Shown one piece after another: positions 1 to 4,872 of a stretch of DNA of 7,799 nt. Under the pieces are notes generated by a model, which worked only from the letters and a program-made list of their open reading frames with translations, made no database searches and was not told the origin of the DNA. The position numbers were made by a program, and so were the translations under genes. This DNA is from an uncultured Eubacteriales bacterium. Lineage in GTDB: Bacteria > Bacillota > Clostridia > Christensenellales > Borkfalkiaceae. The number at the start of each line of letters is the position of its first letter. The first letter of the stretch is position 1. The DNA lies in assembly GCA_902766475.1 (NCBI GenBank), contig CACXDQ010000055.1:1-7799 (forward strand). The letters are read 5' to 3'.

Positions 1-1070
1 CGCAGTTCGTGCAGGTGGTGCGACGGGAAGAGTTTTTTCATTCTGCTTGCAAGAGTATTTAAGTTTACCTTTTTAGCTTTCTCAAAATCTACTATTGCCG
101 AAACTTTGCGGAATGCCGGCGTAAAAGGAATTTTTCTTAAAACCGAGCCTTGACCTAACCGTTCTTTACTCGTTTCGCATTGTAGCCATTTTCCGTCTAT
201 CACTTCGATGGTTTTCAGTTCCGATTTTCTCAATCCGAAAAAATTCAACACGAGCAGCGCATCCGTCCCCTCGACGCCTTTATTGCTTTTACAATAATTT
301 ATAAGCCGTAATTCTTCGTCTTTTGTCAAGGCGTTTCCCTTTTTAGTCTGGTAATGCGGCAACACGACTTTTTTCATTGGCGAGGGGATATTGAAATCTT
401 CCTGCGCCATATCGAATATGCAATTCAGCATCAGCGCGATTTTTTCCGCTTTTCTGTTTTTGCCTTCTTTTACAATAGCAAATAGGTAATTTTGAACGTC
501 CGTTCGCTTTATTTCAGCTAATCTTTTGCCTGAAAATGTCGGTTTTAGGTCGGTATTATACGTCCTCGCGTATTCCTTATATGTAGAAGGCTTTGTAGTT
601 TGTTCTTTGATTTTCAGCCATTCTTCGGCGTAAGCGGTAAATAGCGGAGTTTTGCTTGTCGAATTGGGTTTTGCGTAAGAAATAGTTTCGTAAACAGACC
701 GTGTGTAATAATCGTTCAATCTGTTTATAAATCTTCTTCGCATCGTCTCGAAATCTCTGCCGGAAGCCTCGATATACATATCTTTTCTTCTTACTCTCGC
801 CTCGTAATATCCGTTGCTCGTTATGCGATAACTGACTATATAATTGTTTGCTATAAAAATTTTTCTTATTGATTCGGGCATATCCTTAATCTCCTTTTTT
901 GTAAATTTAAAAACTAGTTTGCGATTAAATTTATCTTCTCCCGAATTTTCCCTTGTTTCGGCAATTTTATTCAATGACTGAGAAATTGCCGAGAGTTGCC
1001 TGTGCAATGCAATAAAATCTAAATCATTGTCATTGCTTATTGTTTCATAATTGTTTCTTCTATATTCCAA
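1..1070 (-). CDS. Tyrosine recombinase / integrase of a mobile element, C-terminus outside the window
   Basis: This site-specific recombinase would insert and excise the element by strand exchange at att sites. About 357 residues are visible. With TTG 1070 as residue 1, there is an N-terminal region with a KFTKKEIKDMPESIRK stretch and a beta-rich arm-type DNA-binding segment (about 55-115). A SAM-like core-binding domain follows (about 140-235), then the start of the catalytic domain. Box I is FFGLRKSEL with catalytic Arg281. Box II begins HHLHELR (His354, Arg357), and the window ends in that Arg codon. The later box residues and the nucleophilic Tyr lie to the left. Start choice is uncertain: TTG 1070 has AAGGAG only 2 nt upstream, while ATG 881 has an ideally spaced AAGGAG. 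I prefer TTG because the 63 extra codons read like the N-terminus I recall for related Clostridia integrases. Family call is firm; the start is not. Confidence 0.9.
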   Translation of the reverse strand, partial: MEYRRNNYETISNDNDLDFIALHRQLSAISQSLNKIAETRENSGEDKFNRKLVFKFTKKEIKDMPESIRKIFIANNYIVSYRITSNGYYEARVRRKDMYIEASGRDFETMRRRFINRLNDYYTRSVYETISYAKPNSTSKTPLFTAYAEEWLKIKEQTTKPSTYKEYARTYNTDLKPTFSGKRLAEIKRTDVQNYLFAIVKEGKNRKAEKIALMLNCIFDMAQEDFNIPSPMKKVVLPHYQTKKGNALTKDEELRLINYCKSNKGVEGTDALLVLNFFGLRKSELKTIEVIDGKWLQCETSKERLGQGSVLRKIPFTPAFRKVSAIVDFEKAKKVNLNTLASRMKKLFPSHHLHEL

Positions 1071-1141
1071 ATCTCCTTATTTTTATTGTTTATAAAAGCG
1101 ATATAAAAAATCGCCTTTAGACATTGAATTGTCATAAACAA
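1037..1141 (-). CDS. Possible 34-residue ORF leading into the integrase
   Basis: AAGGAG (1153-1148) stands 6 nt before a TTG at 1141; an in-frame ATG lies at 1135. The frame runs to TAA at 1037 and overlaps the proposed integrase start at 1070 by 34 bp in another frame. The peptide (MTIQCLKAIFYIAF, then a polar tail) resembles nothing I recognise, and it is not a recognisable excisionase. Its position suggests translational coupling to the integrase or a leader role. It could equally be a chance ORF after a chance ribosome-binding site. Confidence 0.3.
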   Translation of the reverse strand: MFMTIQCLKAIFYIAFINNKNKEIWNIEETIMKQ

Positions 1142-1156
1142 ATTTCGCTCCTTATC

Positions 1157-1295
1157 TTATTTCCTGACATTTTCAGGGAGTTGCAGGTAGTCGGCTTTGT
1201 ATTTTTTCGTCGCGTGCCCGTAAAGTCCTATAAGTCGGATAATATTAAGTTGTTATTAAATTGTCTATGCAGAAAGAACGTTCCTTCTTTGTCAT
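1157..1295 (-). pseudogene. Small gene overlapping the RHH regulator, with a one-base frame break
   Basis: An ATG at 1295 overlaps the regulator's TGA as ATGA and reads MTKKERSFCIDNLITT before TAA (stop at about 1250-1248). Skipping one base within the preceding ACA ACT codons opens the +1 frame. That frame then reads LNIIRLIGLYGHATKKYK and on to ENVRK, stopping with TAA at 1157. The second half is protein-like and has no start codon of its own, and the interval is 139 nt, one more than a multiple of three. I read this as one gene of about 45 residues carrying a one-base insertion, or, less likely, a programmed +1 frameshift. The function is unknown. The ATGA overlap implies coupling to the regulator. 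Confidence 0.45.
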
Positions 1296-1513
1296 TTGTT
1301 ATCTTTTACTTTTTCCTTCAAGGCTTCGTATCCTTCACGGATAAGAGTTACTTTCGTAATATTGTTTTCGGCTAAAAAGGCGTTTATCTCTTCAAACAAA
1401 TCTCTCGGGATCATAGTCCCGAAGTTTCCGCTTTTCGCTTTTCTTTTATCCTTTACTTTTGCTTCGTACTTTCTGCGAGCTACTCTTATGGGAGTATCTT
1501 CTTTCTTTTCCAT
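1292..1513 (-). CDS. Small ribbon-helix-helix (Arc/MetJ-type) DNA-binding protein
   Basis: A 73-residue protein with a very basic N-terminus (about 1-28) and a C-terminal RHH-like fold. It has a beta strand around NFGTMIP, helix A around RDLFEEINAFLAENN, and helix B around TKVTLIREGYEALKEKV. RHH proteins bind DNA as dimers through the paired strands and in mobile elements usually repress their own promoter or control copy number or transfer. The start is supported by AAGAGG 5 nt upstream of ATG. A consensus promoter and four CTATTC/GAATAG boxes lie immediately upstream, which fits autoregulation. Its stop overlaps the start of the next small gene. The fold is inferred from pattern only; the partner and exact role are unknown. 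Confidence 0.8.
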   Translation of the reverse strand: MEKKEDTPIRVARRKYEAKVKDKRKAKSGNFGTMIPRDLFEEINAFLAENNITKVTLIREGYEALKEKVKDNK

Positions 1514-1524
1514 AAAAACCTCTT

Positions 1525-1603
1525 AAAACTATTCTCGTATTAACACACATTATACGCTATTCTTTTTCAGTTGTCAATAGTTTTTTTAAAAAAGAATAGT
1601 TTT
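1525..1603. promoter_or_regulatory. Symmetric operator-like boxes around the RHH promoter
   Basis: On the plus strand AAAACTATTCT (1525-1535) has its exact reverse complement AGAATAGTTTT at 1593-1603. Two more half-sites lie between them: CTATTC at 1557-1562 in the promoter spacer, and AATAG at 1576-1580, which overlaps the -35. The boxes thus cover the start region, spacer, -35 and upstream flank. This is the arrangement expected of an autorepressed RHH operator. Binding is inferred. Confidence 0.6.
1549..1577 (-). promoter_or_regulatory. Consensus sigma-A promoter for the RHH regulator
   Basis: On the minus strand the -35 is TTGACA (1577-1572) and the -10 is TATAAT (1554-1549), with exactly 17 bp between them. 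Both hexamers match consensus perfectly. Transcription would start near 1542, about 30 nt before the ATG at 1513, and could run through the small genes to the integrase. Confidence 0.85.
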
Positions 1604-1611
1604 TGCGCTTT

Positions 1612-1746
1612 TTATCTGCTATGGTAATAACCGTTTAGGTTCTCTTGTCGCTCTCGTTCATCTTTTAATTCCTCCTTTATCTCTTCCAATCGGCTTGATC
1701 TGCTAGTTACTTCCGGCGTAAACATATAACATACTAAATACGATAT
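1612..1746 (-). CDS. Small charged ORF with an apparent ATA initiator
   Basis: A perfect AAGGAGG (1760-1754) is followed after 7 nt by ATA at 1746, opening a 44-codon frame that ends in TAA at 1612. The peptide reads SYLVCYMFTPEVTSRSS and continues into a highly charged helix-like tail (RLEEIKEELKDERERQEN). The first in-frame ATG is at 1725, 28 nt from the Shine-Dalgarno, too far for normal use (it would give 37 residues). No ATG, GTG or TTG sits at the right distance, so either ATA is used or the original start was mutated. No family was recognised. It lies between the DUF6291-like gene and the RHH promoter. Confidence 0.5.
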   Translation of the reverse strand: MSYLVCYMFTPEVTSRSSRLEEIKEELKDERERQENLNGYYHSR

Positions 1747-1785
1747 TGTTTTTCCTCCTTGCTTTTCTTTTTAAAAGCCTCGCAG

Positions 1786-1821
1786 AGCACACTAAACTTC
1801 GCTTGCGAAGTATAGTGTGCT
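1786..1821. repeat. Strong 36-nt hairpin / cruciform
   Basis: AGCACACTA pairs with TAGTGTGCT (9 bp). After one mismatched pair, ACTTCG pairs with CGAAGT (6 bp), closing on a 4-nt loop. It lies about 60 bp past the DUF6291-like stop codon. No T-run follows directly on either strand, so a simple intrinsic terminator is not the best reading. It may act as a terminator helped by the later CTTTT, as an RNA-stability element, or as part of an origin together with the neighbouring repeats. Confidence 0.6.
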
Positions 1822-1843
1822 ATACTTTAAGATAAAGTAATAA

Positions 1844-1876
1844 ATTTTGCTTGTAATTTGCTTGCATTTTGCTCGA
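1844..1876. repeat. Three tandem 11-bp iteron-like repeats
   Basis: The units are ATTTTGCTTGT, AATTTGCTTGC and ATTTTGCTCGA, head to tail with a fixed 11-bp period, about one helical turn. They begin 4 bp past the stop codon of the DUF6291-like gene. Repeats of this size and phase are typical binding arrays for initiator or partition proteins, but three imperfect AT-rich units are also compatible with chance slippage. Confidence 0.55.
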
Positions 1877-1879
1877 TAA

Positions 1880-2590
1880 TTATCTCCCGATTATTTCTTT
1901 GTAGTGCGTCAGTATCTGATACAGACTTGTGCTGTCACGATACTCCGAATAGGGCAATTCACAGTCAAGCGTCGTCCAATCGATACAACTCGTAAGGTGC
2001 ATACTCGATTTATAGATATCGTTCTTGACGTGCGGATTATGTTTCAGAAAACCGTCCATTCCGATTGACTGTCCACGCATTATATCTGCCGCATTGACCT
2101 GTTCTACGGTAACGGGGATTTTCTCCGTCTTGCCGCCTTTACTGCCGATTCTCTTGCGTGTTTTAGATAAGTCTAACTTGCGCTTTGCGAGAGTGAAAAA
2201 ACTATCTGACGGCGGTTTTAACGTAGGCGTTTTGTTGTCGAACATATATCCGCATATTGCCTTTATATACTGTCCGCTTTGTTTATCATCGAGCAGTTTA
2301 ATTGCGTCGTAAAAGTTATCCTGAAATGTAAAATGTTTCATCTTGCGGTTAAGCCCGGTTGACTGCTTACCTTTAATTTCGTTCTCTTTACTTTCCTGTA
2401 ATACGTCCACGAGATTGCCCCAATAAAACCGCTCTTTGTCGTCTTTAATGTCAATCACAGCGTTGTCCGTAAACATATACTCACACATTAACCTTGCCAT
2501 TCGTCCCGCCTCTTCGTCATTTAAACCGTTTAATATTTCGGCGTAAAAGTCGTAGAACTGAAACTGTTTAATTTGCTTTGTTTGCTCCAT
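1880..2590 (-). CDS. Protein with two tandem DUF6291-like phage domains
   Basis: About 236 residues. Numbering from the upstream ATG at 2596, two copies of the same domain can be seen. Copy one (12-80) carries FQFYDFY, then L-N-D-E-E-A-G and CEYMF. Copy two (89-155) carries FTFQDNFY, then L-D-D-K-Q-S-G and CGYMF, ending in a basic KTRKRIGSKGGK segment. This matches my recollection of DUF6291, usually a single-copy domain in phage and element proteins of unknown function. The C-terminal 80 residues (156-238) are not recognised. ATG 2590 is favoured because AGAG lies 7 nt upstream; ATG 2596 is almost on top of it. Neighbouring iteron-like repeats suggest a replication or maintenance role, but no known Rep motif is visible. 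Confidence 0.75.
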   Translation of the reverse strand: MEQTKQIKQFQFYDFYAEILNGLNDEEAGRMARLMCEYMFTDNAVIDIKDDKERFYWGNLVDVLQESKENEIKGKQSTGLNRKMKHFTFQDNFYDAIKLLDDKQSGQYIKAICGYMFDNKTPTLKPPSDSFFTLAKRKLDLSKTRKRIGSKGGKTEKIPVTVEQVNAADIMRGQSIGMDGFLKHNPHVKNDIYKSSMHLTSCIDWTTLDCELPYSEYRDSTSLYQILTHYKEIIGR

Positions 2591-2688
2591 AATCATTCTC
2601 TACTTATATTTCTTTTACCGTCGTTTTAAGACCGTCGGCACGTCTATAATACAATCATAATAAACACCGCCTTTTGAGTATAAAATAT

Positions 2689-2713
2689 GGCGCTTGCAAA
2701 CAATGCAAACGCC
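2689..2713. repeat. Inverted repeat upstream of the DUF6291-like gene
   Basis: GGCGCTTGCA and TGCAAACGCC form 10-bp arms with one mismatch and a 5-bp spacer. The arms contain TGCAAAC, which recurs at 2804-2810. The site lies about 100 bp upstream of the minus-strand gene, where an operator or initiator-binding site would fit. Confidence 0.5.
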
Positions 2714-2861
2714 GAAAAATATTTTCCCCTCTATATATAACCGTTAAACTCACCCGAAAATTTCACTTTTTAATAAAAAATTTTAAAGTTTTTAAAAATT
2801 TTTTGCAAACGTATAATAAAACTGAAAACTTTTAGTCGTTTTAGTAAAACATTTCAATTAG

Positions 2862-2890
2862 TTGACATTTTAAAATTGAATTGCTGTACT
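2862..2890 (+). promoter_or_regulatory. Sigma-A-like promoter for the small plus-strand ORF
   Basis: TTGACA (2862-2867), 17 bp, then TGTACT (2885-2890). The -35 is perfect and the -10 matches at four of six positions. It points at the 2952-3140 ORF and would start transcription near 2897. Confidence 0.55.
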
Positions 2891-2951
2891 GATTGTAAGA
2901 GGTGAATTAGGATTATATGAAAAACCGGCAAACGAAGCGTTTATAAAGAAA

Positions 2952-3140
2952 GTGCGCAAGACGGCAAACCGCTGTCATATTTCGGTCGAAGAATTAAAGG
3001 ACAAGCGAATAATTCCGTTTGCGCAAAAGACAATAGAAAAACGGGTAGAACAGTTCTGCAAAGAGAACAATATACCCGTCCCGAGAAAGAAATATAAATT
3101 TAATAAACAACAAGTAAAAATTAAATACAGATCAAAGTAA
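2952..3140 (+). CDS. Small basic protein of unknown function, uncertain 5' end
   Basis: From GTG 2952 this gives 62 residues, rich in Lys and Arg (RKTANRCHISVEELKDKR near the start). No family was recognised. The GTG has no clear ribosome-binding site. The frame stays open upstream to 2880, reading protein-like text (GELGLYEKPANEAFIKK) but with no ATG, GTG or TTG. The good-looking ATG at 2917 is in a different frame and stops after 9 codons. The gene may be 5'-damaged, start at a rare codon, or begin at GTG. It has its own promoter upstream and a terminator directly downstream, which supports a real transcription unit. Confidence 0.5.
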   Translation: MRKTANRCHISVEELKDKRIIPFAQKTIEKRVEQFCKENNIPVPRKKYKFNKQQVKIKYRSK

Positions 3141-3177
3141 AAGGCAAGGAAAATACTAATAATCCTTGCCTTTTTAC
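3137..3177 (+). terminator. Intrinsic terminator after the small plus-strand ORF
   Basis: AAGGCAAGGA (3141-3150) pairs with TCCTTGCCTT (3163-3172) across a 12-nt loop, followed by T residues. The stem begins within the last stop codon region of the ORF. A-residues on the 5' side make it usable in both directions. Confidence 0.85.
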
Positions 3178-3183
3178 TATCTT

Positions 3184-3330
3184 AAATAAACGATAAATCC
3201 GTAAGGGGCGAAGCGACGGAATACTTCGCTACGCTCCGTGGCGTTCGGGCTACGCACTCGGCTGAGAGCGCATTGTTCGCCGTAGGCGCAATCGCGTCAC
3301 GTATCGTTGTTTTTCAAATAAACGACAAAT
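3184..3330. repeat. 15-bp direct repeats flanking a GC-rich hairpin segment
   Basis: AAATAAACGATAAAT (3184-3198) recurs with one change as AAATAAACGACAAAT (3316-3330). The 117 bp between them are much richer in GC than the flanks. They form at least two hairpins: GGGGCG with CGCTCC plus AGCG with CGCT (3205-3237), and CGCC-GTA-GGCG with an outer ATTG/CAAT (3272-3292). No ORF or tRNA was recognised. The layout resembles a small inserted repeat element with a target duplication, or a duplicated att core. Confidence 0.5.
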
Positions 3331-3500
3331 TGTCTTTTCAGGTAAATAAGTAAATTAATGATTTTGCCTAATGACAAATCATACATACACAAAAAGCCAT
3401 TTTATCGGGGAGAAAAATATTGAAAAAATTAGATTTTATAATGGAATAATTTTGTTTAAAAAGGGGTAGTATAAATTAAAAACAAATACTTTTTTATCCA

Positions 3501-3530
3501 TTGTCTTTTGTGTAGATTTTATGATACAAT
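3501..3530 (+). promoter_or_regulatory. Promoter of the glycoside-utilisation operon
   Basis: TTGTCT (3501-3506), 18 bp, then TACAAT (3525-3530). The -10 matches five of six consensus positions. The start would be near 3537, leaving a leader of about 38 nt. No clear direct-repeat AraC operator was found around it, though the downstream AraC-type gene is the obvious candidate regulator. Confidence 0.6.
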
Positions 3531-3574
3531 TATAGTGATGAAAGATATATTTTTCTTGCAGTGAGGTACTATAA

Positions 3575-4855
3575 ATGAAAAAAGTAAGTGTTGTTGTAAT
3601 AGGTTTTGGCGATAGAGCGGTCGCCTATACCAAATATGCGTTAAATAATCCCGACAGATTAGAGGTTGTTGCGGCGATAGATCCCAACCCCTTCCGCAGA
3701 AATCTCGCAAAAGAGATGTTCGGCTTAAAAGACGAAATGCTTTTTTCTGATATGGAAGATTGTCTTAAACTCGGCAAGATTGCCGACGCCGTAATTAACG
3801 GCACGATGGACGAACTCCATATAAAGACGGCTATTCCGTTTTTGAAGCTCGGCTACGATATGTTGCTTGAAAAACCCATAACAAATAATAAAAAAGACCT
3901 TCTCGAATTGAAGAGGGTAGCCGACGAACACGGCTGTAAGCTCATGATATGCCACGTTCTCCGCTATACCCCGTTCTATCTTAAAATAAAAGAAATAATT
4001 TTAAGCGGCGAGATAGGCGACATAGTCGGCATGGAGACGAACGAGATGGTCGGCGTCGCCCACGCTTCTGCCTCGTATATAAGGGGCAAGTGGAACAACC
4101 GCAAAAGGTGCGGCTCGTCGATGCTCCTTGCTAAATGTTGTCACGACGCAGATCTTCTGTGTTGGTTCAATGCCGGCAAAAAGCCCGTAAAGGTATCGAG
4201 TTTCGGCGGCAGACATTATTTTATCGAGAAAAATGCCCCGAAGGGCTCGGGAAAACGCTGCCTTGTCGATTGCGAGGTCGAAAACGAATGTCCGTATTCC
4301 TGCAAAAAGCTCCTTATCGACAACGAGTATTTCGCACAGTATACCTTCACTTCCTTAAATAAAAATTACGAGGACATAACGACGGAAGAGAAGATACAGT
4401 CTTTAAAGACGGATAACCCGATGGGAATATGTATCTACAAGACCGACGCCGACATAGTCGACAGACAGGCGTTCATCGTCGAATTCGACGACGGGTCTAT
4501 TGCGACGCACAGCATGATCTCGGGCGTTGCAAGACCGGGCAGAAATATTCACATAATAGGAACAAAGGGTGAAATTCAGGGTTTTTTGGAGGACAATAAG
4601 TTCGTCGTGAGGACGTACAACCCTTCGAATTGCCTCTGGAACGAGAGAGAGGAAGTTATAACGAACGTCGCCCAAGGTGACGGACACAGCGGCGGCGACA
4701 GCAGACTTGTGAACGATTTCGTCAATATGGAATCGGGCTTGCCCCGCTCCGTATCTGCGACCGTTATAGAGGACTCTATAAACGGGCATCTGCTCGTTTT
4801 CGCCGCCGACGAATCTTTGGATAACGGCGGTATTACCGTAAAAATCAACGATTAA
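3575..4855 (+). CDS. Gfo/Idh/MocA-family NAD(P)-dependent oxidoreductase
   Basis: A 426-residue cytoplasmic enzyme, slightly longer than the usual 330-400. The N-terminal Rossmann domain has VVVIGFGDR (Gly10, Gly12, Arg14) and an acidic Asp36 ending the second strand, which usually favours NAD. The family's EKP motif is present (Glu99-Lys100-Pro101), with Lys100 the expected catalytic lysine. CCHDADLL supplies His190 and Asp191 of the substrate site. A loop with Cys229, Cys233, Cys239 and Cys243 (C-x3-C-x5-C-x3-C) could bind metal. The start is backed by GAGG 8 nt upstream; tandem TAA codons end it. The family covers sugar and inositol dehydrogenases and NAD-dependent glycosidases such as GH109, so the reaction is open. 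The GH78 gene 17 nt downstream points to a sugar substrate. Confidence 0.9.
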   Translation: MKKVSVVVIGFGDRAVAYTKYALNNPDRLEVVAAIDPNPFRRNLAKEMFGLKDEMLFSDMEDCLKLGKIADAVINGTMDELHIKTAIPFLKLGYDMLLEKPITNNKKDLLELKRVADEHGCKLMICHVLRYTPFYLKIKEIILSGEIGDIVGMETNEMVGVAHASASYIRGKWNNRKRCGSSMLLAKCCHDADLLCWFNAGKKPVKVSSFGGRHYFIEKNAPKGSGKRCLVDCEVENECPYSCKKLLIDNEYFAQYTFTSLNKNYEDITTEEKIQSLKTDNPMGICIYKTDADIVDRQAFIVEFDDGSIATHSMISGVARPGRNIHIIGTKGEIQGFLEDNKFVVRTYNPSNCLWNEREEVITNVAQGDGHSGGDSRLVNDFVNMESGLPRSVSATVIEDSINGHLLVFAADESLDNGGITVKIND

Positions 4856-4872
4856 TAAGATCAATTACAGAG

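Larger units (their letters stand above)
2597..2951. other. AT-rich divergent intergenic region with repeats
   Basis: This gene-free stretch separates the minus-strand DUF6291-like gene from the plus-strand small ORF. It holds a direct repeat ACCGTCG (2617-2623 and 2631-2637), an inverted repeat (2689-2713), three TGCAAAC copies (2695, 2704, 2804), a very AT-rich block with A and T tracts (about 2755-2860), and one clear plus-strand promoter (2862-2890). No convincing promoter for the minus-strand gene was found; TATTAT near 2650 lacks a good -35. Confidence 0.6.
3178..3574. other. Gene-free junction between the element-like part and the chromosomal operon
   Basis: No convincing gene. It contains a direct-repeat pair enclosing a GC-rich hairpin-rich segment (3184-3330), an AT-rich stretch with a short imperfect inverted repeat (3359-3381), and the operon promoter (3501-3530). 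If the left part is an integrated element, its right att site should lie here, most plausibly near 3184-3400. Confidence 0.55.

Noticed and set aside
1094..1118. Hairpin GCGAT/ATCGC as a terminator before the integrase
   Set aside because: The stem is only about 5 bp with AT-rich flanks, and a terminator here would cut off the integrase from its likely promoter.
1124..1375. Plus-strand ORF of 83 codons
   Set aside because: It lies antisense to the RHH gene and the small gene after it, has no ribosome-binding site, and its protein looks like reversed coding sequence.
2025..2312. Plus-strand ORF of 95 codons
   Set aside because: Fully antisense to the DUF6291-like gene, whose translation has clear repeated domains.
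3199..3315. tRNA gene as integration target
   Set aside because: The GC-rich hairpins suggested a tRNA, but there is no acceptor stem, no TTCRA T-loop with paired flanks, and no anticodon arm.
3359..3381. Imperfect inverted repeat TGATTTTG / CAAATCA
   Set aside because: It needs a bulge, is AT-rich, and lies more than 100 bp from the promoter, so it could easily be chance.
3404..3447. GGGGAG followed by TTG and an 8-codon ORF ending at TAA
   Set aside because: Too short to distinguish from chance, no promoter in front, and it is upstream of the operon promoter, so it is not an operon leader peptide.
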